Notes under the pieces: generated by a model
What the model was told of the DNA's origin: nothing
What the model saw: the letters and a program-made list of their open reading frames with translations, nothing else
Database searches by the model: none
In this document: positions 43,445-53,570 of the stretch, piece after piece
Numbering within the stretch: the first letter of the stretch is position 1
Layout of the letters: each line of letters opens with the position of its first letter
Source of the DNA: Brevinema_A sp051649605
GTDB taxonomy: Bacteria > Spirochaetota > Brevinematia > Brevinematales > Brevinemataceae
Length of the DNA stretch: 64,000 nt
Reading direction: 5' to 3'
NCBI GenBank assembly: GCA_051649605.1
Contig: JBOFHK010000017.1
Location: 124,001 to 188,000, forward strand
Translations under genes and position numbers: made by a program

Positions 43445-43539
43445 ATATGTTCCTTTTTTGTATTTTAGCGGTTTCAATAATGAAGGTACTAGTACTCAAT
43501 ATTGTTTTCCGAAGATATTACGTATTAATTGAGAGTAAT

Positions 43540-44268
43540 CTATATTTGTAAGATATCTCCCCACAAGGCATTCATCGCTAGTGCGGCAGCCACAGAAACG
43601 TTAAACGAATCTAATTTTTTTGTGGATGCTAGAGATACTTTTTCGGTACAGAGGGATTTAATACCTTTTCTAATACCTTCTCGTTCCGAACCTAAAATAA
43701 GAGCTGTTTTTTCTTTTTGAGTTTTAAAGGAATATAAAGAAATTTTAGATTCGCTTGCGAGTGCTAATACATCAAAATTTTCAGCTTTCATCAGATCGAT
43801 TTCTGTTTTGAGATTATCAACATAGGCTAGAGAGATTTTGTAGATTGCTCCAGCGGATGCCTTAATTGTTTGTGGAGTGATACGAGCAGAATTATCTTTG
43901 GGTAATAAAATGAGATCAGCCCCCAAGAGAAGGGCAGATCGGATAATTGCTCCCAAGTTACCAGTGTCCGTAATTCCATCTAATAATAATACCCGATTAA
44001 TATTATGATAATTTCGTTCATAAGGCTGATCTTCGGTAATAATATTATTGGGGAGTATCATTTCTGCAGCAATTCCCTGATGTTTTTGTGTATCAGAAAT
44101 TTTATCTAATTCTCTTCCCGTAATAAAACGTACTGGTATATTATGTTCCCTGAGGAGGCGTTTTAAACCAGGGTATTTATCACCTTTTTCTTCATCGATC
44201 CAAACCTGGCTTAGTTGGAGCTTTTCTAATAAAGCCTCTTCAATAGAATTTCTTCCATACACAATCAT
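43540..44268 (-). CDS. rlmB: TrmH/SpoU family 2'-O-methyltransferase (RlmB-like)
   Basis: SPOUT enzyme that methylates a 23S rRNA or tRNA ribose. The 242-residue product has an N-terminal substrate domain (VYGRNSIEEAL) and motifs 1-3: TDTGNLGAIIRSA, LILGSEREGIR, LDSFNVSVAAALAM. RlmB (G2251) is the best fit by length; other SpoU specificities cannot be ruled out. Confidence 0.9.
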   Translation of the reverse strand: MIVYGRNSIEEALLEKLQLSQVWIDEEKGDKYPGLKRLLREHNIPVRFITGRELDKISDTQKHQGIAAEMILPNNIITEDQPYERNYHNINRVLLLDGITDTGNLGAIIRSALLLGADLILLPKDNSARITPQTIKASAGAIYKISLAYVDNLKTEIDLMKAENFDVLALASESKISLYSFKTQKEKTALILGSEREGIRKGIKSLCTEKVSLASTKKLDSFNVSVAAALAMNALWGDILQI

Positions 44269-44325
44269 ATTGTCTTATCCTAAAATAAGAATAGGGATCA
44301 TTTTTACAATCTCTTCTTATAGTTT

Positions 44326-45528
44326 TTATTTTTTGAGAATATTTTCGGTTTCTAAGGCGATCATTAATTCTTCGTTAGTTGGTATAACAAGGGTACGGAT
44401 TTTTGCATCATCTGTAGAAATATCTTCTAGTTTGGAACGACAAGCTTTATTTTTTTCGGGATTAATAGCAATTCCTAAAAGACTGAGATCTTTGGTAACT
44501 AAAGCTCGAAGATTGGTGTCGAATTCCCCCATTCCTGCAGTAAACACTAAGGCATCTACTTGACCGTTGAGTTCTACAAGATAGGATCCTATCGTTTTTC
44601 TGATGGAATGGGCGAGCATATCAATTGCTAATTGGGCGTGTGTATTTCCATTAGTAGCTGCTTCTTCGACATCTCTCATATCACTGGAAACTCCAGAAAT
44701 CCCCTTGAGTCCACTTTCTTTATTGAGAATATTAGAAATCTCGTTGGTGGAGCAGTTTTGTTTATCCATAATAAAAGGAATAATTGCAGGATCGATACTT
44801 CCACAACGAGTACCCATTATTAATCCTTCTAAAGGGGTAAATCCCATAGAGGTATCAATACATTTTCCTCCTCTTATTGCAGCAACACTAGCACCATTTC
44901 CAATATGGCAAATAATTAAATTAGTATTTTCTACACTTTTGTTGAGTAGTTGGGATGCTTTTGGGCTTACGTAAGCGTAGGATGTTCCGTGAAAACCATA
45001 GCGACGGATTTTGAATTGTTCATAATAATGGTAAGGGATTCCATACATATAGGCTACAGGTTCCATTGTCTGGTGAAAAGCCGTATCAAAAATAGCTGTT
45101 TGTGGGGTATTAGGTACAATTTTTTGACAAGCACGAATCCCCATAATATTAGCAGGATTATGGAGAGGAGCTAGTTCACAGAGTTTTTCTACTTCTTTTA
45201 AGACGGCTTCATTAATTAGAACTGTTTTATTATAGATTTCTCCCCCGTGGACGACACGATGTCCAATGGCATCGATTTCATCTAAACTGGATAAAACGAT
45301 TTCATTACCTTTTATTAAAGAATCAAAGACGACCTTTAGAGCTTCTTCATGATTGTTGAGAGGAGTTTCAAAGGAAACTTTTTTAAAACCTTCATTAGTA
45401 TATCCAATAATTGATGCTCCTAATCCAATTTTTTCAATGACTCCTTTGGCAATTACATTTTGATCAACGGTATTGAGTAATTGATATTTAAGGGAAGAAC
45501 TTCCCGCATTTAGTACTAATATTTTCAT
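44326..45528 (-). CDS. ackA: Acetate kinase
   Basis: Makes ATP from acetyl phosphate, the usual last step of sugar fermentation to acetate. The 400 residues have LNAGSSSLKYQ at the start, HRVVHGGE, RRYGFHGTS, GNGASVAAI and FTAGMGEFD. The ATG at 45528 is seven bases from AGGAG; the first of the tandem ATGs is only four away. No pta partner in this window. Confidence 0.96.
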   Translation of the reverse strand: MKILVLNAGSSSLKYQLLNTVDQNVIAKGVIEKIGLGASIIGYTNEGFKKVSFETPLNNHEEALKVVFDSLIKGNEIVLSSLDEIDAIGHRVVHGGEIYNKTVLINEAVLKEVEKLCELAPLHNPANIMGIRACQKIVPNTPQTAIFDTAFHQTMEPVAYMYGIPYHYYEQFKIRRYGFHGTSYAYVSPKASQLLNKSVENTNLIICHIGNGASVAAIRGGKCIDTSMGFTPLEGLIMGTRCGSIDPAIIPFIMDKQNCSTNEISNILNKESGLKGISGVSSDMRDVEEAATNGNTHAQLAIDMLAHSIRKTIGSYLVELNGQVDALVFTAGMGEFDTNLRALVTKDLSLLGIAINPEKNKACRSKLEDISTDDAKIRTLVIPTNEELMIALETENILKK

Positions 45529-45575
45529 CATTAGTCTCCTTCAAATTAATAATAGTTCTTTCCTTGTTTATGTTT

Positions 45576-45605
45576 ATTATATGAAACAAGCGATGATTTT
45601 ATCAA
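45576..45605 (-). promoter_or_regulatory. Promoter of ackA
   Basis: Minus strand TTGATA (45605-45600), 18-base spacer, TATAAT (45581-45576), directly after the metG stop. Confidence 0.65.
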
Positions 45606-45608
45606 TCA

Positions 45609-47657
45609 TTAACCCACACTAGAGCCTGAAAAAATATCACCAGGGTCTATTAGAATCACTTGCGATTTGTCATCGCTAGACGCAGCAAGGAGCATTCCTT
45701 GAGAGAGTTCTCCTGCGAGTTTTGTTGGTTTGAGATTGTAAACAATAACGATATTCCGTCCGATTAATTCTTCTGGAGTATAAAATTCCTTGATTCCAGC
45801 CATGATTTGACGTTCTTCTGTCCCAATTTGGACAATGAGCTTTAATAGTTTACGAGAATTTTGAGGAATTTCTGCAGAAAGAATAGTCGCCACTCGAAGA
45901 TCAATTTTTAGGAAATCTTCAATAGTAATTTCTGGTTTTGCCTCTTTAATAGGAGCTACTTGTGTCATTTTTTGTCCTGATTGTTTTTGTAATTTATCGA
46001 TTTGTGTGGTGATTTCGGTATCTTCTATTTTTCTAAAAAGAATTTCACTAGCATTAAGGGCTTGACCAATAGCCAAACTACTCCTCATGATGGTGGATAG
46101 TCGTTCTTGAGAAAGGGGATTTTTTTGTCCAAGCATATTCCATAACTTATCGGCACTATGGGGAATAATACTAAATGATGCAAATGCCAAAATTCTTAAG
46201 GTATTGAGACAGACGTTTAAGACTGTTTTTAAACGTTTGGGGTCATTTTTTCGCAATTCCCAAGGCTTCATCTCATCAAAATAACGATTCCCTTCTCGGG
46301 CGATATCCATCATTAATTTACAAGCCTCGCGAACTTTGTATTTTTCAAATGCGGAGAATAACTCGTTTAGCTTATCATCCAAATAAGAAAAATGTTCGTT
46401 ATCTCTGGTAGAGTGTAGGGCTGGAGGGACTTCTCCTCCTTCTTTATGAACAAAGGTCATGGTACGATTGACAAGATTTCCATAAATATTAGCAAGCTCA
46501 TCGTTGTTTCGCGATTGAAAGGAAGTCCAAGTGAAATCGGCATCTTTTGATTCAGGAGCATTCGCAGCAAGAGCGTACCGAATAGAATCAACAGGAAAAT
46601 CCTTTACAACATCATGTACCCATACTGCCCAATTTAATGAAGTAGAAATTTTTTCTCCTTCTAATGTGAGATATTCATTAGCAGGAATATTATAAGGGAG
46701 GATCCAATTACTATTTTGTCCCATAAGAATAGATGGCCAAATGACAGCATGGAAAGGAATATTATCTTTTCCAATAAAATGAATCATTTTGGTATCAGGA
46801 TTTTGCCAATATTCTTTCCATAAATCTGCTTGACCAATTCGTTCTGCCCATTCGATAGTGGAAGAGATGTACCCTATAGGAGCATCGAACCAAACATAAA
46901 GCACTTTATTTTTTGCATCTTCGATATCGATAGGAACAGGAATTCCCCAATTGAGACTTCTGGTGATTGCTCTTTCATGAAGTCCATCGGTGCGAATCCA
47001 ACCCAACATAAAATTGGTAACATTGTCTTTCCAGTCTTTTTTGGATTCGAGCCATTCGACGAGTCGTGCTTCAAAATCTTGTAGATTGAGATACCAATGC
47101 TTTTCTTGTTTGATAACAGGCTTAGATCCTGATAACGTACTTTTTGCATTTTTTAATTCAAAAGGGGTCAATAATAAGCCACAACGGTCGCATTGATCAC
47201 CACGTGCTTTTGTGTATTCACATTTTGGGCAAGTCCCTTCGACATATCGATCGGGTAGGAATCGTTCTGCTTGCTCATCATAAAATTGCTTTTCTTCTTT
47301 GACAGAAAGATGGTTGTTGTCTAGGAGAGTGAGAAAGAATTGTTGAGATAACTCTGCGTGATGAGGGCGTGCTGTACCTGAAAAATTATCAAAATCAATA
47401 TAACATTGATCGAAAGCTTCTTTAATTTCATGATGGTATCGTGTAGCAATATCTTTAGGGGCAACATTCTCAGCTTCTGCTGTAATTGTTATGGGAACAC
47501 CATGTTCGTCTGTCCCACAGATGTAAACAACTTCATCTCCATGTAAACGACGAGAACGCACAAAAATATCTGCTGGTAGATATGCTCCAGCTAAATGCCC
47601 TAAATGAATTGGGCCATTTGCATAGGGGAGTGCTGAAGTTACTAAATAGCGTGCCAT
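45609..47657 (-). CDS. metG: Methionyl-tRNA synthetase
   Basis: Charges initiator and elongator tRNA-Met. The 682 residues have the HIGH equivalent YANGPIHLGHLAGAY, a knuckle with two CxxC pairs (CPKC and CDRC), and the KMSKS loop in the variant KISTS. A C-terminal EMAP/tRNA-binding domain (FLKIDLRVATI) follows from about residue 585, as in dimeric MetG1 enzymes. Confidence 0.96.
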   Translation of the reverse strand: MARYLVTSALPYANGPIHLGHLAGAYLPADIFVRSRRLHGDEVVYICGTDEHGVPITITAEAENVAPKDIATRYHHEIKEAFDQCYIDFDNFSGTARPHHAELSQQFFLTLLDNNHLSVKEEKQFYDEQAERFLPDRYVEGTCPKCEYTKARGDQCDRCGLLLTPFELKNAKSTLSGSKPVIKQEKHWYLNLQDFEARLVEWLESKKDWKDNVTNFMLGWIRTDGLHERAITRSLNWGIPVPIDIEDAKNKVLYVWFDAPIGYISSTIEWAERIGQADLWKEYWQNPDTKMIHFIGKDNIPFHAVIWPSILMGQNSNWILPYNIPANEYLTLEGEKISTSLNWAVWVHDVVKDFPVDSIRYALAANAPESKDADFTWTSFQSRNNDELANIYGNLVNRTMTFVHKEGGEVPPALHSTRDNEHFSYLDDKLNELFSAFEKYKVREACKLMMDIAREGNRYFDEMKPWELRKNDPKRLKTVLNVCLNTLRILAFASFSIIPHSADKLWNMLGQKNPLSQERLSTIMRSSLAIGQALNASEILFRKIEDTEITTQIDKLQKQSGQKMTQVAPIKEAKPEITIEDFLKIDLRVATILSAEIPQNSRKLLKLIVQIGTEERQIMAGIKEFYTPEELIGRNIVIVYNLKPTKLAGELSQGMLLAASSDDKSQVILIDPGDIFSGSSVG

Positions 47658-47684
47658 TGTTTTAATCCTTAAATAAATTTGAGT

Positions 47685-48011
47685 TTATGAACGTTCTGTA
47701 TGTTCGGAAATGTACTCATAGATCCATAGGAACATCCAAGCTCCTAGGATAACAGCGATAAAATTAATATTAAATGGATTTACTAAAAGATATTTAATAT
47801 AAGGGATATCGAGTAGAAATTGAAAAATTGGAAGTTTGAAAATAAGATCAAAAATAAAACTACCGAGAATCCCTCCAATAATCCCAACAATCATGCCCGC
47901 CTTGAATCCACCAAAAAAATCTTTGTTGTCTAATTTAATATAAATATAACTTTCTATAATTCCAACAACAATAAGAATCAATGTGGATAACAAAATATTT
48001 TTAAAATCCAT
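47685..48011 (-). CDS. Small hypothetical membrane protein
   Basis: 108 residues with three predicted membrane helices (about 6-25, 39-57 and 82-98) and a Gly-rich central GGFKAGMIVGIIGGILGS. I do not recognise a family. It lies between the DUF2723 gene (9 bases upstream) and metG, same strand, so cotranscription is likely. Confidence 0.75.
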   Translation of the reverse strand: MDFKNILLSTLILIVVGIIESYIYIKLDNKDFFGGFKAGMIVGIIGGILGSFIFDLIFKLPIFQFLLDIPYIKYLLVNPFNINFIAVILGAWMFLWIYEYISEHTERS

Positions 48012-48019
48012 AAGTTCCT

Positions 48020-49687
48020 CTAAGAATTTTGAGATTTAATTTTTTGTAGAAGTTCCAGTAATAATTGATAAGCAAAGGCAATAAAAAAAGAAAATACTAA
48101 GAATTGCTGAATAAAAAATACTTCTTGAGTTTCCATAGAACGAGGATCAACTTCAAAATTAATAAACTCCACAATTGTCCATAAATAGATAAAACTTGCA
48201 AGAATAAAATAACCAGCTTGTACAGGATCTCTTCTAAGAAAATAAATAGCACCAACAAACCCAAGAATGACATTAATAATACCAAATTGATTAATATGGT
48301 ACTGCCATAATGCCCAAATTTGACCAAGAATATTACTATAGTCATCAGATCCTACTGGGTATTGTTTCCTAAGCATATGGTTGAATAAAATATCTAAACT
48401 TTGAGTATCTCCCCAAGAAAGCGGTTTAGGTTCGACAAGAGGAGCAATGGCTTTGGCACGAATCCACATATAGAGGTAAATAGAAACAGCAAAGATTAAA
48501 AGCCACATGGCGATTGTAAGAATAAAGAAAAAATAATCGACCCAGTTATTTTTGTATCGTTTATGTAAATCTTGCCGTTGAGAAAATTGATAGATGGTGG
48601 TCATCACTAAAGGAACACAGACTAAAATCCCATTTATTCCCCCTAAAAAAATAAAGGAGAAAACAATTATTCCTACAACACAAAGAAAAAATAAAGCGTG
48701 CGTTATGTCGAATGTATTTCTACTCATAGTAGAAAATCGTTGTAGTTTATATAAATAGTTTTGACAAATATAAAAACTAAGCCATATAGGAATACAAAAA
48801 ATCGCTGTTAAAATATAAGGAACATGCTGAGGAAATATCAAACGATATTCCCCTTGAAGGATTTGCGGAAAAAGCATATGAGGTTTAATGGCTGAGATCA
48901 CTAAGATAAATACAGCCATTATACAGACAATTCCTAGAACAATCATTGGAAATTTACGTTCTTGAAATTGTTGGATAAAATCTTTCCCTTTAAATGATAC
49001 CAAAATAATCATAATAGGGATAAGTAAGATTCCCCAAGCAATAATATACCAAATAGGAATTTGATGATTGGTGATTGATAGCCCCATAAAAAAAGCTAGA
49101 AGTAAAGTGGTACGAGGAGCTAACCATAAATTATCTTCTTCATTTCGGTAAGACATAATTTCTTCATACCAAATAATCATAAGAAAAAATAGCACAGATG
49201 ATAATGCTGCATTAAGAGCATAAACTTCTGCCATAACGGCCTGAGACCAATGTGCTTTAGAAAAAGCAAAAAGTAGGGAAGCAGCAAGAGCAGGAAAATG
49301 GACACGAATATCAAAACTTTGAACATTTTTATTGAATCCTAATAGTTTTACCATAGATAAATAAGTAAATAATACAGTGATGGCAGCGGACACCCCAGAA
49401 AAAATATTCATTTTATAGCCAATATCAGAAAATCGCAAAAAGGTAAATAGCTTTCCTATAATACCATAAAGAGGGAAGCCAGGTGGATGACTTGCTCCCA
49501 TATTATAAACCGTGGTAATAAGCTCTCCAGAGTCTCCTGCTGTAACAGAAGGGTTGAGAGTTTTGAAATAAACCCCTAAAGATAATAAAAAAACAAATCC
49601 TGCTAAGAAAAAATCAATTTTTTTCAAAAGATATGGATGGTATGAATTAGGATATAGTTTATCAAATATGAGATGATTTTGAGACAC
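48020..49687 (-). CDS. DUF2723 family multi-spanning membrane protein
   Basis: 555 residues with about eleven membrane helices. The N-terminus has the DUF2723 motif PSVTAGDSGELITT and ASHPPGFPLYG, related to protein O-mannosyltransferase and other GT-C glycosyltransferases, with the acidic pair in the first loop. It is probably a lipid-linked-sugar glycosyltransferase; the acceptor (lipid, glycan or flagellin) is unknown. The position between metG and flaA gives no firm clue. Confidence 0.82.
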   Translation of the reverse strand: MSQNHLIFDKLYPNSYHPYLLKKIDFFLAGFVFLLSLGVYFKTLNPSVTAGDSGELITTVYNMGASHPPGFPLYGIIGKLFTFLRFSDIGYKMNIFSGVSAAITVLFTYLSMVKLLGFNKNVQSFDIRVHFPALAASLLFAFSKAHWSQAVMAEVYALNAALSSVLFFLMIIWYEEIMSYRNEEDNLWLAPRTTLLLAFFMGLSITNHQIPIWYIIAWGILLIPIMIILVSFKGKDFIQQFQERKFPMIVLGIVCIMAVFILVISAIKPHMLFPQILQGEYRLIFPQHVPYILTAIFCIPIWLSFYICQNYLYKLQRFSTMSRNTFDITHALFFLCVVGIIVFSFIFLGGINGILVCVPLVMTTIYQFSQRQDLHKRYKNNWVDYFFFILTIAMWLLIFAVSIYLYMWIRAKAIAPLVEPKPLSWGDTQSLDILFNHMLRKQYPVGSDDYSNILGQIWALWQYHINQFGIINVILGFVGAIYFLRRDPVQAGYFILASFIYLWTIVEFINFEVDPRSMETQEVFFIQQFLVFSFFIAFAYQLLLELLQKIKSQNS

Positions 49688-49874
49688 AAGAAACCTCTTT
49701 ACTATATTTTATTTAGAAATAAAATCTTACTAATTTCATTTTATTTGTACAAGATTTTTATATTATAAAATTATTATTAAGAAAAATCAAGTATCAATAT
49801 TCTTAATAATATTTATCTTAGTTATTACGAGTAACAATAGATTAAATAAATTATAGCCTTATTTTAAGATAGGG

Positions 49875-49926
49875 ATCTATAAAGAAAAAACTACCGAAGT
49901 ATTTCAGTAGTTTTTTCTTTATAGAT
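49875..49926 (-). terminator. Terminator after flaA
   Basis: A 20-base inverted repeat (49875-49894 with 49907-49926). On the minus strand a GTAGTTTTTTCTTT run completes the terminator, 28 bases after the flaA stop. Confidence 0.85.
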
Positions 49927-49954
49927 ATAAAATATTCAAATAATTGTTTAGAAT

Positions 49955-50944
49955 TTACTGTCCAGCAGCTTCGTTTGCTACCGCTTGGTTGGCATTTTGA
50001 ATCTGTTGAATTTTTCTACGTGCTAAAATTTCTTCTGCTAAAATTTTAGACATAACAATTTTTTTCTTCATAGAATCTTTAGCAAGCATTTGCCAAATAG
50101 CTTCATCGTTGATGTCCTGATCTTCACGAACAATAGCAATATCAAAATCCATCGTAACATCTCTAACGTATCCAATAAAATTAGGATCAACATTTCCTGC
50201 AGGTTTATAAAATGCAAGAGAGTCAAATTTAATATATGGGAAAGAATAAGGATATAAAGGATTTTTTATAGGAGTCCAGCTATTAGGATTGGTAGAATAT
50301 TGGGTATTATTCCAAGCGACTCTTCTCCAACCTTCATGGTAGATGGATCCCATACCAAATTCAATTTCTTTACCCATTTCGTTTACAACTTTGACTCCAT
50401 AGTTATAGTTGTAGTTGAGTCCATAAACCCAAGATCGAACGTTTTTAATTTGTCCTACATTAGCGAGTATACCAACGGCTAAACCGTTATCTTGGTCGTT
50501 TTCATCCTGAGAGATAAATGTTCCATTAACATAAGTATGAGCAAAATAAAAAGGTTTTTTAATTGCAGCCCAGAATGGATTTTGCCAAGGTTGAAACTGT
50601 AAACGAACCCCTAAAACATTACCATACTGTTGGCTAGGTGAGTTTTTGGTAACTGATTCACTAAGATTTTCTTTTGTAGTTGCAGACGGATTTAAAACAA
50701 CTTTCCAGTTTTCTAAATTCCAATCTTCTGTCTCAAAATTAAACTCAGGCCAACCAAAATTACGGATGTCAAGATCTGGATTATCTGCAATCGCTTGTTC
50801 ATATAACTCTTGATCTGTATTCATAACCTGAGCAATATTGTCATTGTAGGTTGTGAAATCGATCAAGGAACGTTCAACTGCAGTAACAGGTGCCAGCACA
50901 CCCAAAAATAACATTAAAGATATAATAGATCTTCCTTGTTTCAT
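49955..50944 (-). CDS. flaA: Flagellar filament outer-layer (sheath) protein FlaA
   Basis: Spirochaete-specific protein that coats the periplasmic flagellar core and adds stiffness. The 329 residues have an N-terminal signal peptide (MKQGRSIISLMLFLGVLAPV, cleavage near Ala22), WKVVLNPSATTKEN, the Trp/Tyr-rich jelly-roll-like body with VNEMGKEIEFGMGSIYHEGW, and FIGYVRDVTMDFDIAIVRE. The C-terminal about 40 residues form a charged helix ending with Ala/Gln. Core flagellin FlaB is not in this window. Confidence 0.93.
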   Translation of the reverse strand: MKQGRSIISLMLFLGVLAPVTAVERSLIDFTTYNDNIAQVMNTDQELYEQAIADNPDLDIRNFGWPEFNFETEDWNLENWKVVLNPSATTKENLSESVTKNSPSQQYGNVLGVRLQFQPWQNPFWAAIKKPFYFAHTYVNGTFISQDENDQDNGLAVGILANVGQIKNVRSWVYGLNYNYNYGVKVVNEMGKEIEFGMGSIYHEGWRRVAWNNTQYSTNPNSWTPIKNPLYPYSFPYIKFDSLAFYKPAGNVDPNFIGYVRDVTMDFDIAIVREDQDINDEAIWQMLAKDSMKKKIVMSKILAEEILARRKIQQIQNANQAVANEAAGQ

Positions 50945-51011
50945 AGGTCCTCTCCTTAGGAAATTAAACTTTTTACTTTTTTCTCTCTATTTAAAATAGC
51001 ATTATAATCTA

Positions 51012-51040
51012 ATTGTGCTATTTTTTTTTATGATTGTCAA
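51012..51040 (-). promoter_or_regulatory. Possible flaA promoter inside the gerMN stop region
   Basis: Minus strand TTGACA (51040-51035, overlapping the gerMN stop), 17-base spacer, CACAAT (51017-51012). A 9-bp inverted repeat (50993-51001 with 51016-51024) overlaps the -10. The alternative TATAAT at 51006-51001 is 28 bases from this -35. No sigma-28 match was found. Confidence 0.5.
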
Positions 51041-51654
51041 GTAAAAATTAATTTTTCACTAATATTTTGTCGGAAACGACCGATAGAAAAGTTTAGTTTT
51101 TTAGGATTTTTTTTATTTTTTTCTAAAAACACTTCATTTATTGATATTCCATTCCCCAAATCATGGTTTTTCCAGTTCCAAATAAGAGGAGAACCCTCTA
51201 CAAGAAACAAAACAGTTTCAATGGAAAAATTTTTCTTTAATGAAAAGAGTAAAAGAGTAATCTCTTGTTCTGCGGTATCTTGTTCTAATACTTTATAAAA
51301 ATAAGAGTTCCAATTTAAAATAAGTACCTTCTCTTGTCGATCATGGCTTACTGTTAATAATCGGGTCTCATGGGTGAAAGGGATTTTTGCTTTGTAATCG
51401 GAAGACCCTGAAAGATAGTGTCTTAAAAATGCCTGAATAGAACTCTCAGAACCTAGAGCTTTTGACACAATTCTATTATGGATAAGGCGGTGGCTATCTT
51501 TATTAAGATAATATACATTTTTTGTAGAGAAAATATACTTTGTTATTGATAAACTAAGAACGATTATACTTCCTATAATAACGAGACGAATATTTTTTTT
51601 ATGTTGATTGGTAAAACTACTCATTCTATTCAAACAATTTCTAATAACAGTCAT
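51037..51654 (-). CDS. GerMN-domain protein
   Basis: 205 residues: cytoplasmic N-terminus, one membrane helix (about 23-42) and an exported GerMN domain (RLLTVSHDRQEKVLILNWN, AEQEITLLLFSLKK, VLFLVEGSP). GerMN proteins usually occur near peptidoglycan amidases, as here, where the start overlaps the amidase stop. Likely cell-wall or envelope role; the precise function is unknown. Confidence 0.82.
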   Translation of the reverse strand: MTVIRNCLNRMSSFTNQHKKNIRLVIIGSIIVLSLSITKYIFSTKNVYYLNKDSHRLIHNRIVSKALGSESSIQAFLRHYLSGSSDYKAKIPFTHETRLLTVSHDRQEKVLILNWNSYFYKVLEQDTAEQEITLLLFSLKKNFSIETVLFLVEGSPLIWNWKNHDLGNGISINEVFLEKNKKNPKKLNFSIGRFRQNISEKLIFT

Positions 51655-52655
51655 TTAACAAATCCTTCACTTTGGTTATAGTCATCAATATATCGTGAAA
51701 TCCCTTGGTAGATTCCTATGGCAAGCAGATTTTGGTATTCTTCGTCTTTGAGTTTTGCAGCCTCTTGTTTGTTGGACATATAGCCCACTTCTACCAAAAT
51801 AGAAGGTACGGTATTATATTTTAAAACAAAAAAATTAGCTCTTTTTAATCCTCGCCCTAATCCTTTGGTATTTTGTAGGGCGTCATCATACACATATTTG
51901 GCAAGCCATTCTGATTGTTTTCTTGTACCGTCTCGGATGAGATCGGCTAAGATGGAATAGACAGAATCTGTTTGTTGGATATCTTCGGGGCTAAAACCTG
52001 CATTTTCGATTCTTTCTGTTGCCAGGGCTTCAGAATCACTTGCTTTATCGGATAAGGTGTAAATTTCGAATCCTAATATTTTAGAATTATAAGCGATATT
52101 ACCGTGAATACTGACAAATAAAATATTTTTTCGTACTGACCAACGAGCCGTTTTTGAAACTCTTTCTTCTAAAGGAATAAAAGCATCATTTTTTCTGGTT
52201 ACATAAATTTTAATGTCTCGATTTTGTTTACGAAATAGAGCATGAATTTTTTTAACTAAAGTTAGTACCAAACGTTTTTCTTCGATTCCATTACTAATAC
52301 CTCCAGGGTCTTTTCCCCCATGACCAGCATCTAGGACGATAGCGTCGATAGGAGCAAATTTATAATTTTGTTCTGGAATCATGAATAGATCATCTTCTGG
52401 TTCTTTGAGTTTGTTGGACATATTTTGTGTGGCATTTTCTTTTCGTTTTTGTTCGTTTCTTTGCTCTCGTTCTTGAATAAATTGAATAACTTCCTGAGAT
52501 ACTTCAGTATCTTGGTTGGTGCTAATATTTGTTACAATACCTTGTTGTCCTGTATCGTTAGAAAGAGTATATTTTTTTGGATCTATAAACCGTTCTTTCG
52601 TTTGAGAATAAAGAGTAAGAGGAATGAGTATCATAAAGAATATGAGCTTTTTCAT
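51651..52655 (-). CDS. N-acetylmuramoyl-L-alanine amidase (AmiC-like)
   Basis: Cleaves the amide between muramic acid and the stem peptide during cell separation. The 334 residues have a signal peptide (cleavage near 17), a charged linker (about 50-95) and an Amidase_3 domain from about 103. Zinc ligands: His112 in LDAGHGG, Glu in GIEEKR, His184 in SIHGN; catalytic Glu in VEVGYMSN. It may be controlled by the adjacent GerMN protein; inference. Confidence 0.93.
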   Translation of the reverse strand: MKKLIFFMILIPLTLYSQTKERFIDPKKYTLSNDTGQQGIVTNISTNQDTEVSQEVIQFIQEREQRNEQKRKENATQNMSNKLKEPEDDLFMIPEQNYKFAPIDAIVLDAGHGGKDPGGISNGIEEKRLVLTLVKKIHALFRKQNRDIKIYVTRKNDAFIPLEERVSKTARWSVRKNILFVSIHGNIAYNSKILGFEIYTLSDKASDSEALATERIENAGFSPEDIQQTDSVYSILADLIRDGTRKQSEWLAKYVYDDALQNTKGLGRGLKRANFFVLKYNTVPSILVEVGYMSNKQEAAKLKDEEYQNLLAIGIYQGISRYIDDYNQSEGFVK

Positions 52656-52681
52656 AAATATTAATCCTATTTTATTGCGTT

Positions 52682-53569
52682 TTATAAATTTGGTTTATTT
52701 AGTTGAGTTGCTAAATTAGTAATATATTTTTTATCGATATTTTTGTTTATTGTTGGATCTTTCCAATCAGGAATCAATGCGAGTCCATAAGCTACTAACC
52801 GATCAATGATTTTGTATTTTTTTTTCAGGTGTTTTGTAATACTATGGGCACGCCCCCCTGTGATAATCAAATCTACAGGTTCAGTAATTTCTGATTCGCT
52901 AATTAAGCGTTCGGTAAATCCTTCGATTAATATTGCTTGGGCAATAAAAGAGCCAACATATAAAGATTCTAGGGTGTTATGCGTAATAACTTGCTTAACT
53001 TCCTGTAATTCGGTGATTGGTGGTAAAGATGTTGCTCGAGTAATTAAACCCTGGTAGGCAGTATCTAGCCCAGGGATAATTGCACCACTTAAAAAAACAC
53101 CATTATTGGTTACCAAATCAATAGTTGTTGCCGTTCCTAAACTGACGATTATTGTAGAAGTCTTAAAAATTTGGTGTGCAGCATAAGCAGATAAAAGACG
53201 GTCTGTTCCAATCAATCCTTGAATAAAATCTCGTTTTATTGGGATCTGACTTTCACTAACAATCGGCGTTTTTAAAGGGAGAATCATTAAATCAATATTA
53301 AATTTTTTATGAATATCAAAATGCTCTGGAAGATCATATTTTAGATAGACTTTTAAAGCCAAAAAAGCTTTCCAGCTAACACAAGAAATCCGAACTTCTG
53401 CAATAAAAAATAAAGAATCCATTTGATACAAAGTCTCAAAAAAATATTGCCACCGTTCTGGATCAAATAAATCTGGTGTATTCCAGATTTTTTCTTGGAG
53501 AACGATCAATTTTTCATCGAGTAGAAAAGCTTTTGTTTTGGTATTTCCTATATCTATGGCACAAATCAT
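52682..53569 (-). CDS. coaX: Type III pantothenate kinase
   Basis: First step of CoA synthesis, without feedback by CoA. The 295-residue ASKHA-fold product has MICAIDIGNTKTK, GTDRLLSAYAA, SLGTATTIDLV and SGAIIPGLD. The ATG at 53569 follows the gatB stop by one base and has no clear ribosome binding site, so translation may be coupled to gatB. Confidence 0.94.
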   Translation of the reverse strand: MICAIDIGNTKTKAFLLDEKLIVLQEKIWNTPDLFDPERWQYFFETLYQMDSLFFIAEVRISCVSWKAFLALKVYLKYDLPEHFDIHKKFNIDLMILPLKTPIVSESQIPIKRDFIQGLIGTDRLLSAYAAHQIFKTSTIIVSLGTATTIDLVTNNGVFLSGAIIPGLDTAYQGLITRATSLPPITELQEVKQVITHNTLESLYVGSFIAQAILIEGFTERLISESEITEPVDLIITGGRAHSITKHLKKKYKIIDRLVAYGLALIPDWKDPTINKNIDKKYITNLATQLNKPNL

Positions 53570-53570
53570 T